Positions 7,478-15,587 of a DNA stretch of 28,551 nucleotides are shown here, in pieces. This DNA is from JANNXY01 sp964472605 (GTDB lineage Bacteria > Patescibacteriota > Minisyncoccia > Phycocordibacterales > CAIZIN01), in NCBI GenBank assembly GCA_964472605.1, contig CAYYLG010000006.1, forward strand, positions 1-28,551, in the 5' to 3' direction. Made by a program: the position numbers and the translations under genes. Under the pieces are notes generated by a model that was not told the DNA's origin, did not search any database, and worked only from the letters and a program-made list of their open reading frames with translations. The stretch's first letter is position 1; each line of letters starts with the position of its first letter.

Positions 7478-8278
7478 CTAGATTTTCTTGCACTCTATAG
7501 CCATGAACATCGGGAATTCTTTGCGGGAACGGTCTTCTGCCAGCTTACGAGGCCCAGGAGACGATTCTTTGTGTGATATCCACTCCTCTATCCTCCCTAT
7601 CATGAGCCCAGCTTTGGCAATAGCTTTTGTATAAACCTGAAGTGGTCTGTGGAATGAAAATGTAGAGACCTGCTTTCTCTTACTCTCACCAGGATTCATG
7701 ACTATCTCTGATTTGAATTCACTCATGTAACTATCGAGTCTTCTGTATTGAACATTCACACTTTCATCAAATCCCCACGATGATTTCTGCGGTATGCGAA
7801 TAAATGGATGATTGAGGATTAAATAAAAGCTTCCACCACTTTTGAGGACTCGGGAAGTTTCAGAAATAGTTTTCTGCATATTCTCAATATTTTGCATCGC
7901 CAAGACACAGATGACTTTATCGAATTCTTTATCCTTTAGAATTTTCAAATCATCTGCAGAAGAATTTAAAAATCTAATTTCTTTTGGAGATTTTTCTTTT
8001 GCGAGTTCAATCAATTCCTTACCAATATCTACTCCAGTTACTAGAGCACCGAGCCCGGACAAAACACGTGAGAAAAATCCTTGACCACATGCTAGATCAA
8101 GAATCTTGTCTCCTTTTTTTGCATCAACTAGACGGATCAGATTTGGCTTAATAACCTGTTCTTGATATGAATCATTATCCTCAACAACTTCATCATACCA
8201 ATTACTTACATGACCCCAGCCTGTATTATTTTTTCTTTGTGGATTTTGCACCTGCTTTTTTAACAATTTTCTTAACAA
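7478..8278 (-). CDS. Class I SAM-dependent methyltransferase
   Basis: This is a 266-aa Rossmann-fold methyltransferase. Motif I is ILDLACGQGFFS (DLACGQG at 61-67), the acidic residue after strand 2 is in VTGVDIGKEL (Asp84), and a later KVICVLAMQNIENM strand plus RVLKSGGSFYLILNHP match the BioC/UbiE-like group. The substrate cannot be told. The N-terminal 20 residues are lysine-rich and overlap the 3' end of the preceding gene by 53 bp. TTG at codon 5 or GTG at codon 10 are possible alternative starts; the domain proper begins near Trp21. It is the last gene of the run that starts with the FAD oxidoreductase. Confidence 0.85.
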   Translation of the reverse strand: MLRKLLKKQVQNPQRKNNTGWGHVSNWYDEVVEDNDSYQEQVIKPNLIRLVDAKKGDKILDLACGQGFFSRVLSGLGALVTGVDIGKELIELAKEKSPKEIRFLNSSADDLKILKDKEFDKVICVLAMQNIENMQKTISETSRVLKSGGSFYLILNHPFIRIPQKSSWGFDESVNVQYRRLDSYMSEFKSEIVMNPGESKRKQVSTFSFHRPLQVYTKAIAKAGLMIGRIEEWISHKESSPGPRKLAEDRSRKEFPMFMAIECKKI

Positions 8279-8624
8279 TCTTTACATCCTTTTTAAACTC
8301 AGACTGTATATCATTCCAAGACTCTTTTAGTTCCCCTGCAATAGCCTTAAGTTCATTTATATCCAAACCACCTTTATTGTAACGAGTAACAACATCCTTT
8401 ACAGCTTTCTCATAAACAGATTTGCTAACAACCTTAGCTTTCTTAAGCTCCGCCTTGATTTCCTTCTTTGCACTGCTTACGAATTTTCCTATAGCCTTCT
8501 TTACTGGTTTACCAGCATTGGTCTTGTATACCGCATATGATCCAAGCGCCGCGATGCCAACTGCTGCAACTGCAGCTATTGCACCTTTATTATTTAATTT
8601 ACTTACTTGCTTCTTTTTTGCCAT
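8226..8624 (-). CDS. Lysine-rich membrane-anchored hypothetical protein
   Basis: This 132-aa protein is of unknown function. A short basic N-terminus (MAKKKQVSKLNNK) precedes one hydrophobic Ala/Val-rich helix (about 14-33). A long, highly charged helical region follows with repeated lysines, and the tail ends GAKSTKKK, reminiscent of histone-like or YtxH-like proteins. The lysine-rich tail might touch nucleic acid or the inner membrane face; this is inference. Its start overlaps the previous gene by 26 bp and its end overlaps the methyltransferase by 53 bp, so translation is probably coupled. Confidence 0.7.
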   Translation of the reverse strand: MAKKKQVSKLNNKGAIAAVAAVGIAALGSYAVYKTNAGKPVKKAIGKFVSSAKKEIKAELKKAKVVSKSVYEKAVKDVVTRYNKGGLDINELKAIAGELKESWNDIQSEFKKDVKIVKKIVKKAGAKSTKKK

Positions 8625-8907
8625 TTTGTTTTTTTACTTTTTTAGCCTTTGTAACATTATTAAAAAATCTTCCGAAAAACGAAACTTTGTCGATGAGTCC
8701 AGCACCCTCACGCTTTAGATCCTGCCTTAGCTCACCAATATCTTCTACCACTCTCTTGGTCTCCTCTACCGCTTCATCTGAAATATCTTTTACATTACGA
8801 AGTATACGCAAAACATAGATCAAACCCCAAGCAACTATTATCGTGATAAATACAATTGATATAGATGTGATAAAAAAGAAAATATCTGCTTTGATTAAAG
8901 TTTCCAT
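8599..8907 (-). CDS. Small membrane protein with coiled-coil tail (DUF948-like)
   Basis: This 102-aa protein has one N-terminal transmembrane helix (about 8-34, DIFFFITSISIVFITIIVAW). A heptad-like charged stretch follows (DISDEAVEETKRVVEDIGEL) that probably forms a coiled coil, and the tail is basic (KAKKVKKQNGKKEASK). The layout resembles DUF948-type proteins, but I cannot confirm homology. It starts 2 bp after the Gmad2 gene stops and overlaps the next gene by 26 bp, which makes the small pair a likely functional unit at the membrane. Confidence 0.7.
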   Translation of the reverse strand: METLIKADIFFFITSISIVFITIIVAWGLIYVLRILRNVKDISDEAVEETKRVVEDIGELRQDLKREGAGLIDKVSFFGRFFNNVTKAKKVKKQNGKKEASK

Positions 8908-8909
8908 GA

Positions 8910-9329
8910 TTAATTAAATGTTATTGGAATTCTAATTGATTTACTATTTTCTGGTAATCCAGAAGGATTATCTTTATATAATACCAGGAAACCCTTATTT
9001 CCCTTAGGGGAATTAAAGACTATATCCCCAGAAAACGGCACCATGTTCTCTGTCATCCACTCACCTTCTGCGTTTGCAACTCCTGTGCCTAAAACACCTC
9101 CATCCGAATCCTCAATCTCCATAGAAAAAACCGCTTCAAAAAACCAAGTCCCCTTTGCTTTTCCTCTAACAGTAACCGGAGAACTAACTAGATCAATCTT
9201 GGTCGGAGACTCAACAATGACATCACCGCGAGCAATCTCTGTAACAACATCGGTAAACTTTAGATTTTTGTAATTCAAATAACCAAGCACACCAGCAATA
9301 GTAATCAAGATGATGATTATATATTTCAT
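8910..9329 (-). CDS. Membrane-anchored protein with Gmad2-type immunoglobulin-like domain
   Basis: This 139-aa protein has an N-terminal signal anchor (about 3-18, YIIIILITIAGVLGYL) and an extracytoplasmic domain (about 40-137). The domain matches the Gmad2 family in its key blocks: SSPVTVRGKAKGTWFFEAVF, then VLGTGVANAEGEWMTE and VPFSGDIVF. Gmad2 domains are known from spore-germination proteins and are common as small surface proteins in CPR bacteria. The role here is not known. It sits in the packed leftward run, 12 bp after the preceding membrane protein. Confidence 0.8.
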   Translation of the reverse strand: MKYIIIILITIAGVLGYLNYKNLKFTDVVTEIARGDVIVESPTKIDLVSSPVTVRGKAKGTWFFEAVFSMEIEDSDGGVLGTGVANAEGEWMTENMVPFSGDIVFNSPKGNKGFLVLYKDNPSGLPENSKSIRIPITFN

Positions 9330-9341
9330 GTAACAATTATA

Positions 9342-9848
9342 TCAGATAAAATGAGGCAAAAATAAATTATTTAAAGCAATACTGGCATAAATAAATATCA
9401 GCATAATCATAATTTGCAAGGCGGGTCCAAGTATTGGTCTATCATCTAACCTCAAATCACTATGAATCCAGGTATGAAATTTGTAGAAACTAACAATTAA
9501 TCCATTTGGAAATTTACTATACAAAAGATGCATAAAGTCCGGCGACATAGCACCAAATGCTCCAGCCAAGATCGCCAATAGACTTCCTGAGTGGAAAATA
9601 AATACAGATAATCCAACTCCTATAGTAAAATCGATAAAAATCTTAGACAAATCCCTGAGTAATTCCCCCTTATTTGATAGATGATTTTTTTCTGGATGAA
9701 TATGACTTGACTCGAGATGATAATCCCAATGCGGAATCAGATCAAAGATGAAATGACTAAGGAAACCAGAGATAAATGATGATACCGGGTTTAAACCGAA
9801 TGCATAACTTATAGAACTGCCTATAACAGCATGAGTGCTTAAAATCAT
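9342..9848 (-). CDS. Membrane protein, putative metal-dependent hydrolase-like
   Basis: This 168-aa protein has several hydrophobic helices and clustered His/Asp residues: His6 in STHAVIGSS, then SHFIFDLIPHWDYHLE (His32, Asp36, His40, Asp42), then SPDFMHLLY and KFHTWIHSDLRL. This pattern recalls the YdjM/DUF457 group of membrane-bound metal-dependent hydrolase-like proteins. I cannot show that it is catalytic. Its ATG is 3 bp after the AI-2E transporter stop, so the two are translated together. Confidence 0.65.
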   Translation of the reverse strand: MILSTHAVIGSSISYAFGLNPVSSFISGFLSHFIFDLIPHWDYHLESSHIHPEKNHLSNKGELLRDLSKIFIDFTIGVGLSVFIFHSGSLLAILAGAFGAMSPDFMHLLYSKFPNGLIVSFYKFHTWIHSDLRLDDRPILGPALQIMIMLIFIYASIALNNLFLPHFI

Positions 9849-9851
9849 AAA

Positions 9852-10901
9852 TTATGAATTTAAAGTTTCTTCTGATTCTGTTCTAAGAACAATTATTCTG
9901 TATACATGGAGTAACACATAAAGCAGACTCACAACCAATGGTCCGAATAGAAATCCAATTGGTCCAAAAAACGATATACCCCCAAGTACTGAAAATAATA
10001 TTATTAATGGATGAATGTTTGTACCTTTACCATATAGAAAAGGTGCCAGAAGGTTGTCAATAAACCCAACCATGAGTATTCCCCACAGTGCTAAAAGAAA
10101 AGCCTTTAAACTATATCCAACAATAAGTAGATAAATTACAGCGGGTATGATCACGACTCCTGTGCCGAGTCCCGGCACGACAGCACCAATAACTGCCACA
10201 CTACCCCACAATGTTGCATTTGGTACACCAAATATAAACATACCTAAACCAACCAAGAAACCCTGAATCATTGCAATAAACAAAGTTCCCTTCACAACAG
10301 CATTAACTGACATTTCTAGCTTTTGAAATATGTGCTGATCGAATTCATCTTTTAATGGAGATAGCATAATTAATTGTTTCTTAAACTGTGCACCGTCCTT
10401 AAGCAAATAAAAGAAAGCAACTATACCTAGGACAATATTAAAAATACTAACAGCTGTTGCAGTAAGAACCTTTCCTGCATAAGCACCGATTGTACCCACG
10501 ATATCATCTATATAACTTTTAACATCGAATGCTACCTGAGGAAAAAATTGTCTTATAGGATTTTCTATTGCATCAACCACACTATCTATATAATGTGAAT
10601 CACCCATCGATAATTTAAAATAAAGATCTCTAGATTCTTCAAATATATTTGACCCAACGAAGGCCAATACTGATAAGATTATTCCGACAACAATCAGAAC
10701 CACTATCCCCGCTGACAATGCCTCCTTTCTGAAGACTGTAAGAACCTTACGGTAAAAAGGTTGCATAACAACTGCTAAAATCGCTGAAACAGCCAGGACA
10801 TTAAAAAAAGGAAGAAATACTAATGAAGTTAATACCGCTATAACGATAAAAAATATAATAAAGAAGGCTAACTGTAATCTTTGTGTATTGTGTGTATGCA
10901 T
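9852..10901 (-). CDS. AI-2E family transporter
   Basis: This is a 349-aa polytopic membrane protein of the AI-2E exporter family (TqsA/YdiK-like). It has paired N-terminal helices with AVVMQPFYRKV, a central helix pair around NIVLGIVAFFYLLKDGAQFKKQL, and the C-terminal family block: GAVVPGLGTGVVIIPAVIYL, then NLLAPFLYGKG and HPLIILFSVLGGISFFGPIGFLFGP (the last in pieces of the family signature). Cargo is unknown; many members have nothing to do with AI-2. I chose the ATG at 10899-10901 (MHTHNTQRLQL), 7 bp after the oxidoreductase stop. An in-frame ATG at 10931 would add ten residues and overlap that gene by 23 bp. Confidence 0.85.
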   Translation of the reverse strand: MHTHNTQRLQLAFFIIFFIVIAVLTSLVFLPFFNVLAVSAILAVVMQPFYRKVLTVFRKEALSAGIVVLIVVGIILSVLAFVGSNIFEESRDLYFKLSMGDSHYIDSVVDAIENPIRQFFPQVAFDVKSYIDDIVGTIGAYAGKVLTATAVSIFNIVLGIVAFFYLLKDGAQFKKQLIMLSPLKDEFDQHIFQKLEMSVNAVVKGTLFIAMIQGFLVGLGMFIFGVPNATLWGSVAVIGAVVPGLGTGVVIIPAVIYLLIVGYSLKAFLLALWGILMVGFIDNLLAPFLYGKGTNIHPLIILFSVLGGISFFGPIGFLFGPLVVSLLYVLLHVYRIIVLRTESEETLNS

Positions 10902-10908
10902 ATTTTTG

Positions 10909-12270
10909 TTACTTTTGATTTTTAGGATCAAAAATCATTGGCTCTACTAACTTACCACTTATTATATCAGCAATACGCTTAGCACCAAAGATCGCTGGTA
11001 ATATACCAATACCATTACATCCCAGATTGTAAAGCAGTACGGGATTTGAAGGTTCCTCACCAATAAGTCTAACCCTGTTTGGTGTATATCCCATAAGCCC
11101 ATGCCAAGTAAACTGATAATCTATCATTTTGTTAGGATCAGTGTCATAAGTAGATTTCACAAACTCATCAATCTTTTCTTTCTCTTCTTCTGGATATTCA
11201 TAATCTCTTATATATTTTTTTCTATCATCTAAAACGGTCTCTGGCCCACCTACAGATATTAAATTATGATTTCCTTTACCATCAAAATCATATTGTCTTC
11301 TTGTAAGATAAAAATATACATCCTCGCCACCATCCTGTTCTTTGGTGAAATAACTTCCTGCAAATGGTGGTTTGTTCATTTTCTCCAAATATGCAGACAT
11401 ATACCCTACTACACCCTCGACTTCATGATGGAACTTGGTATCTAACTCTAAACCACCATCATTTATAATCTGCACATGCTCAAAACCGTTTGTACAAAGA
11501 ATTAGTTTATCGGCTGTTAATACATGCTCGCAAGCATCGAGTACTGCACCAAATTTAGACAGAACTACCTTACGAATATCTGTATGTTCATATAGAGAAA
11601 ATCTATTTGGGTATTGTTTAGCTAAATATGTATAAACTCCTTCTGAAAGCAGAGCGGAGTTTGTCGTACCTTTCTGATAAGAAAAGACAGCGATATAATC
11701 CGAGTTTTCAGTTTGCAAAATATCTAATATTTCTTCATGGGGTACGAGTGTAAACAAATCTTCATATTCCTTGAGATCTGCTAGAAAAGTTAAATCATTC
11801 GAAATTCTGGTTTCTTCAATTTGTAATCCAAAATCTTTTCTAAGTCTATTATTTTTTAAATGTAATTTGATCTGATCTTCTGTACATAGACCCAAATGGC
11901 CAGTAAATCTTGCCAAAGGGATGTTGAGACCAGAAGTTGTATAAATATGATCAAGCAACTCCCAAGCACTTTCAACTGCCTTCTGGGCCTTGCCAGCATC
12001 CTCCAAACCAAACTCCTTCACAAGATCACTAAATGGCCTTTCAAAATAACTAGTGAGCTGTCCAGCATTATGCCCGGTAGCCCCGTGAGCTAGCATGTAT
12101 CTGTCTACTAAAACGACTTTCTTGTCTGTCTCTGTTAATAGGAAAAAGGTAGTAGCAATGCCAGCAATCCCAGCACCAACTACAACAATATCAGTCTGAA
12201 TATCCTTATCGAGTTTCCTTGCATCACGCTCACGACGAAGTTCGTGTAGCCATGGTGAATGATTTTTCAT
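10909..12270 (-). CDS. FAD-dependent oxidoreductase (DAO family)
   Basis: This 453-aa protein has an N-terminal Rossmann dinucleotide motif, DIVVVGAGIAGIATTFFL (Gly32, Gly34, Gly37), followed by VVLVDRYMLAHGATGHNAGQL, the acidic ribose-binding residue and DAO-type glycine block. The middle is substrate-binding. The C-terminal FAD segment reads HGLMGYTPNRVRLIGE and YNLGCNGIGILPA. The family oxidises amines such as amino acids or glycerol-3-phosphate; the substrate is not readable. It heads the leftward run 12270-7478. The -10 box TAAAAT ends 6 nt before the ATG and is preceded by an extended-TG, so the mRNA is probably leaderless. Confidence 0.85.
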   Translation of the reverse strand: MKNHSPWLHELRRERDARKLDKDIQTDIVVVGAGIAGIATTFFLLTETDKKVVLVDRYMLAHGATGHNAGQLTSYFERPFSDLVKEFGLEDAGKAQKAVESAWELLDHIYTTSGLNIPLARFTGHLGLCTEDQIKLHLKNNRLRKDFGLQIEETRISNDLTFLADLKEYEDLFTLVPHEEILDILQTENSDYIAVFSYQKGTTNSALLSEGVYTYLAKQYPNRFSLYEHTDIRKVVLSKFGAVLDACEHVLTADKLILCTNGFEHVQIINDGGLELDTKFHHEVEGVVGYMSAYLEKMNKPPFAGSYFTKEQDGGEDVYFYLTRRQYDFDGKGNHNLISVGGPETVLDDRKKYIRDYEYPEEEKEKIDEFVKSTYDTDPNKMIDYQFTWHGLMGYTPNRVRLIGEEPSNPVLLYNLGCNGIGILPAIFGAKRIADIISGKLVEPMIFDPKNQK

Positions 12271-12276
12271 CCCTAA

Positions 12277-12285
12277 ATTTTAACA
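12277..12285 (-). promoter_or_regulatory. Extended -10 promoter of the oxidoreductase operon
   Basis: Read leftward, TGT-TAAAAT (TG extension at 12283-12285, -10 at 12277-12282) stands 6 nt before the ATG at 12268-12270. No -35 consensus is seen, which is usual for extended -10 promoters. Confidence 0.5.
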
Positions 12286-12312
12286 TAAAAAAAGCGCTGA
12301 CCTCAGCCAACG
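12286..12312 (-). terminator. Probable terminator after murA
   Basis: Leftward, AGCG/CGCT and CTGA/TCAG pair into a stem with a 4-nt bulge, followed by a run of seven T. It overlaps the murA stop codon. The stem is imperfect, so efficiency is uncertain. Confidence 0.55.
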
Positions 12313-13610
12313 CTCCAATTCGCCTTTTCTATCTGAACCCCCAGTCGCCGGAGTCTTAGATCGATGGCTTCATAACCTCGTTCAATCTGCATACTAGTAA
12401 GGAGTGTCTCCCCCTCTGCTGTCATTGCAGCAATGAGGAGTGCCATACCTGCACGTATGTCAGGGGTTTCAATCTTCTGACCGGGAGCAATAAACTTGGG
12501 TACTCCTCGGACTCTCAACTGATGTGCATTAAGCAATTCGGTTTTTGCGCCGAAGTCACAAAGTTGTGATTGTGCCCAGTTAAGCCTCTTATCGAACATG
12601 TGGTCATGAACCAAAGTTAATTGGTCTGGCACTAAAGCTGCAGTAACTATTGCTGGTGATACCAGATCAGGATTAAGTGATGGCCAAGGACCCGGTTTAA
12701 TATTGATGTGATGGCCTTTAATCAGTTTTTCCCTATCACATTTGGCAAGTAGATGCTTTCCATCCCCAGAACTTTTGATATCGATACCAAACTGGCTAAA
12801 TAGCCTTTTGGTTATGTAGTGTGAAGTATGATCAATTTCTCCGATTATAACCTCTCCACCACAAGCTCCAACCGCAGCAATAATCGAACCAACTTCCATG
12901 AAGTCATGGTCCAGTTCGAAAAATTCAAAAGCCTGAAACGATGCTCGTCTGCTTATAGAAAGTAGATTACTTCCTACCCCTTCGATTTTCATCCCACAAC
13001 TATTTAGGTAATTGCAAAGACTCTGAACATGTGGTTCACAGGCTGCATTATAAATAACTGTTCCACTTGAAAGTGCCGAGATCATGAGCAAGGCGAGCTC
13101 AGTTCCCGTAACTGATGGCTCATCAAGTCTAAGCCAGGTATGCATATCTACAGTCTTGTCTAGACTGAATTCAAAACCTGATTCAGATTCCACAACACAT
13201 ACTCCCATTTCTTCTAAAACACGGAAGTGGACAGTAAGCGGTCGTGAACCTATTTTATCTCCACCAGGATATGGCATATGTGCCTTACCAAAACGCTTAA
13301 GCAAACTAGGCACAAGCAAAATAGCAGCCCTAATATCACTTGCTTCTGGAGGCAACTCATATTTGTTAATTCCGGATCCAGAGACAGTAAGTGTGCCTCC
13401 GGCAAGATCACATTTTCCACCTATGGACTCAACAACTTTTTGTAACGAAATGACATCGAGGATTTTAGGCACTCTACCAATCCTGACAATTTCATCGCCC
13501 AAAAGTGCCGCTCCAACAAGAGGAAAAACACTATTCTTATTACCAGACACACTTATAGCTCCGACAAGGGGATTTCCCCCTATAACCCTAAACAGATTGT
13601 TAACGTTCAT
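12303..13610 (-). CDS. murA: UDP-N-acetylglucosamine 1-carboxyvinyltransferase MurA, Asp-type active site
   Basis: MurA transfers enolpyruvate from PEP to UDP-GlcNAc, the first committed step of peptidoglycan synthesis in the cytoplasm. The 435-aa protein has the EPSP-synthase-like two-domain fold. Lys25-Asn26 (SGNKNSVFP), Arg94 (SDIRAA), Asp314 (SLNPDLVSP) and Arg385 (TPDIRAGMALLIAA) match the active-site residues. The loop that normally carries the catalytic Cys reads PYPGGDKIGSRPL, with Asp118. Mycobacterial and chlamydial MurA have the same change, which gives natural fosfomycin resistance. The DNA is much richer in GC than the preceding rnhB (29 of 60 at 12421-12480, 25 of 60 at 13201-13260, against 11 of 60 at 14041-14100). 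It starts 25 bp after rnhB. Confidence 0.93.
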   Translation of the reverse strand: MNVNNLFRVIGGNPLVGAISVSGNKNSVFPLVGAALLGDEIVRIGRVPKILDVISLQKVVESIGGKCDLAGGTLTVSGSGINKYELPPEASDIRAAILLVPSLLKRFGKAHMPYPGGDKIGSRPLTVHFRVLEEMGVCVVESESGFEFSLDKTVDMHTWLRLDEPSVTGTELALLMISALSSGTVIYNAACEPHVQSLCNYLNSCGMKIEGVGSNLLSISRRASFQAFEFFELDHDFMEVGSIIAAVGACGGEVIIGEIDHTSHYITKRLFSQFGIDIKSSGDGKHLLAKCDREKLIKGHHINIKPGPWPSLNPDLVSPAIVTAALVPDQLTLVHDHMFDKRLNWAQSQLCDFGAKTELLNAHQLRVRGVPKFIAPGQKIETPDIRAGMALLIAAMTAEGETLLTSMQIERGYEAIDLRLRRLGVQIEKANWSVG

Positions 13611-13635
13611 TCTGAAAACACATTACCCCATTTCA

Positions 13636-14244
13636 CTAACTTTTCAAAATAGCTGAAAGAAAAGAAATTCTATGCTCAACGCAAACCCCATGCTCGAGAA
13701 TAACCGCTCGATGAAGCGATGTTCCATAACCAACATGTTTTTCAAATTTATATTTTGGATATTTTTTTGAAACTTTTTCCATATATTTATCCCTATTCAC
13801 TTTGGCTATTACTGATGCTAATGAAATTATCTTTTCCTTAACGTCTCCTTTTATAATTGTTTTTTGGTTAACAAATTCCTCTGGAGCATATAGAGATCCA
13901 TCTAGCAAAACTAAAGATTCTTTTGGATTAATATCTAGCTTAGATAATACCTCTTTAACACATTCTTTTATGCAAACGGAAATACCTTTCAAATCTATTT
14001 TCTTTGCATTTCTCATGGCCACCGCATAATCAATCAACTTTTCTTTTTTTAGTTTTTCTGCAATTTTAAATATTTCTTCTCTTTTTTCTTTCTTTAACTT
14101 TTTAGAATCATTTATACCAGGAAACATTTTTCCTAAGCTTCTTTTATTTTCTAACTTTATCTTGCTTGCGCAGATGCAGACTGGACCGGCTAATGGCCCC
14201 CTGCCCACCTCGTCTATTCCTATGATCCACTTTATCATGACCAT
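13636..14244 (-). CDS. rnhB: Ribonuclease HII
   Basis: RNase HII removes ribonucleotides and RNA primers from RNA/DNA hybrids. The 202-aa protein opens with WIIGIDEVGRGPLAGPV, holding the first acidic pair Asp11-Glu12. It continues with NDSKKLKKEKRE, then LVLLDG (Asp115) and AKVNRDKYM (Asp152), completing the DEDD active site, and with KHVGYGT. Length is normal. The start is the ATG at 14242-14244 or the ATG two codons on. The first 101 nt lie inside the upstream PLP-enzyme gene in another frame, so its active-site motif is encoded in overlapping DNA. The gene is very AT-rich, unlike murA after it. Confidence 0.93.
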   Translation of the reverse strand: MVMIKWIIGIDEVGRGPLAGPVCICASKIKLENKRSLGKMFPGINDSKKLKKEKREEIFKIAEKLKKEKLIDYAVAMRNAKKIDLKGISVCIKECVKEVLSKLDINPKESLVLLDGSLYAPEEFVNQKTIIKGDVKEKIISLASVIAKVNRDKYMEKVSKKYPKYKFEKHVGYGTSLHRAVILEHGVCVEHRISFLSAILKS

Positions 14245-15424
14245 ACTGTATCACAGACAATGCTCTTTCTAATTCATCCTTTATATCCCCCTCATCCTCA
14301 AATCCAACGGATAATCTGAAGAAACCATCAGTGATTCCAAGCTTATATCTTTCATCCCTAGGTAAGCTCTTATGACTCATGAGAGGTGGGTAGGCCAAGA
14401 TCGTCTCTGGACTAGCCAAACTTTCTCCATACACAACCAAATCATTCTTTGTTAATTCTTTTACAAAGTTTTCTATCTCATTTTGATTTTCTGTTTTTAA
14501 TTCAAATGAAATCACACTACCGAATCCACCTTTCATTTGTTTCTTGGCAATATCATACTTTGGATGATTGGGAAGTCCTGGATACAAAACCCTCTTTACC
14601 CTAGAATCTTTTTGTAAAAACTCTGCGACAGAAAGTGCTGTTTTACTTGTCCCTTCCCATCTATATGAAAGAGTTTTGACTCCCTGAAGGACTCGGTAAC
14701 ATTCATCTGGTGAGAGTATGGCTCCCACCGCCCTCTGCATAAACCACAACTTTTCTGCAAGAGATTTGTTTTTTGTTATCACGGCACCACCGAGTACATC
14801 ATTGTGTCCCGCAATATATTTACTCACACTATGAATCACCGTCTCTGCACCATACTCAAAAGCTCTTGTAACATTTGGTGGACTAAATGTCATATCAGCA
14901 ATCCATGGTATGCCAAGTTCTTTTGCAATTTCATCAACCTTTTCGAGATCAATAATTTCAAGTGAAGGATTAGTTGGGGTCTCAACAAAAATATATTTTG
15001 TTCTATCTGTTTTTGCTTTACGAATTTCTTCCAAATTTCCAAGGTCAACAAAACTAGATGTAATGCCGAATCTATTAAAAAGCCCTGTGAGTAAGCGATA
15101 TGTTCCGCCGTAGATTTCTCTGCCACAAATAATGTGATCCCCAGGGTCGAGTGTGAGAAATAGCATGGCTTCGGCAGCAACTCCTGAGCCAAAGACAAAA
15201 GCCTCTGCCTCACTATCACCCTCTAGTGTTTTCAATTTTTCCTCTAAGAAACTCCTAGTAGGATTCTTACCTCGGGAGTATTGCCATTTGCCCTCCTTGC
15301 CAAATTCTGGCTGTTTATAAGTTTTGGTCCTGACTAATACGGGCGCTATAGCACCTGTAATTGGATCTGGGGCTTCACCCGCATGCACAGCATTCGTACT
15401 GAATGCATAATTTTTATTTTGCAT
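14144..15424 (-). CDS. PLP-dependent Cys/Met-metabolism enzyme (cystathionine gamma-synthase/gamma-lyase family)
   Basis: This 426-aa protein belongs to the trans-sulfuration family (MetB/MetC/MGL). It shows TNAVHAGEAPDPITGAIAP, YSRGKNPT (PLP-phosphate contacts), AFVFGSGVAAEAM, EIYGGTYRLL, VETPTNP and WIADMTFSPP with Asp177 for the PLP ring nitrogen. HSVSKYIAGHNDVLGG holds the Schiff-base Lys202, and GFFRLSVGFEDEGDI is near the end. The family core ends near ERAL. About 30 further basic residues are encoded in the region that also encodes RNase HII. A SAM-I riboswitch in the 176-nt leader points to methionine synthesis, which favours cystathionine gamma-synthase or homoserine sulfhydrylase over a lyase. 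The sequence alone does not separate these. Confidence 0.88.
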   Translation of the reverse strand: MQNKNYAFSTNAVHAGEAPDPITGAIAPVLVRTKTYKQPEFGKEGKWQYSRGKNPTRSFLEEKLKTLEGDSEAEAFVFGSGVAAEAMLFLTLDPGDHIICGREIYGGTYRLLTGLFNRFGITSSFVDLGNLEEIRKAKTDRTKYIFVETPTNPSLEIIDLEKVDEIAKELGIPWIADMTFSPPNVTRAFEYGAETVIHSVSKYIAGHNDVLGGAVITKNKSLAEKLWFMQRAVGAILSPDECYRVLQGVKTLSYRWEGTSKTALSVAEFLQKDSRVKRVLYPGLPNHPKYDIAKKQMKGGFGSVISFELKTENQNEIENFVKELTKNDLVVYGESLASPETILAYPPLMSHKSLPRDERYKLGITDGFFRLSVGFEDEGDIKDELERALSVIQYGHDKVDHRNRRGGQGAISRSSLHLRKQDKVRK

Positions 15425-15446
15425 ATCTATTTAATTAGAGATTAAT

Positions 15447-15459
15447 ACAAAATAAAATA
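15447..15459 (-). repeat. 3' arm of a 13-nt inverted repeat enclosing the riboswitch
   Basis: ACAAAATAAAATA at 15447-15459 is the exact reverse complement of 15588-15600. In the leftward transcript this copy covers the lower 3' arm and the U-rich tail of the terminator, and its partner would be the very 5' end of the RNA. Confidence 0.75.
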
Positions 15460-15485
15460 TCTCTTCCGCAAAGAAGAGATATTTT
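15454..15485 (-). terminator. Riboswitch-controlled intrinsic terminator
   Basis: A perfect 13-bp stem (15454-15466 with 15473-15485, core ATCTCTTC/GAAGAGAT) closes a 6-nt loop. In the leftward direction a U-rich tail follows. It lies between the SAM aptamer and the PLP-enzyme start, as in transcriptional S-box leaders. Confidence 0.85.
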
Positions 15486-15487
15486 GA

Positions 15488-15586
15488 GATTACATCTTCC
15501 CCTTGCGGGCTAGATTTGGCACCATAGCATTTCGCTTGGTTGCCGGCAGATCATTGGGCTAGTTCCCTCCCTGCACTCTGGATACG
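15488..15586 (-). ncRNA. SAM-I (S-box) riboswitch aptamer
   Basis: Read leftward, the leader carries the conserved S-box blocks in order: CAGAGTGCAGGGAGGGA (GCAGGGAGGGA at 15564-15574), then CTAGCCCAATGA, then CCGGCAACC (15538-15546), then ATGGTGCCAAATC (15513-15525), a GCAAGGGGAAGATG end and weak P1 pairing across the ends (ATC with GAT plus wobble pairs). S-box aptamers bind S-adenosylmethionine and switch off methionine genes by termination. The downstream gene is a trans-sulfuration-family enzyme and a terminator lies in between, which fits fully. Confidence 0.93.
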
Positions 15587-15587
15587 T

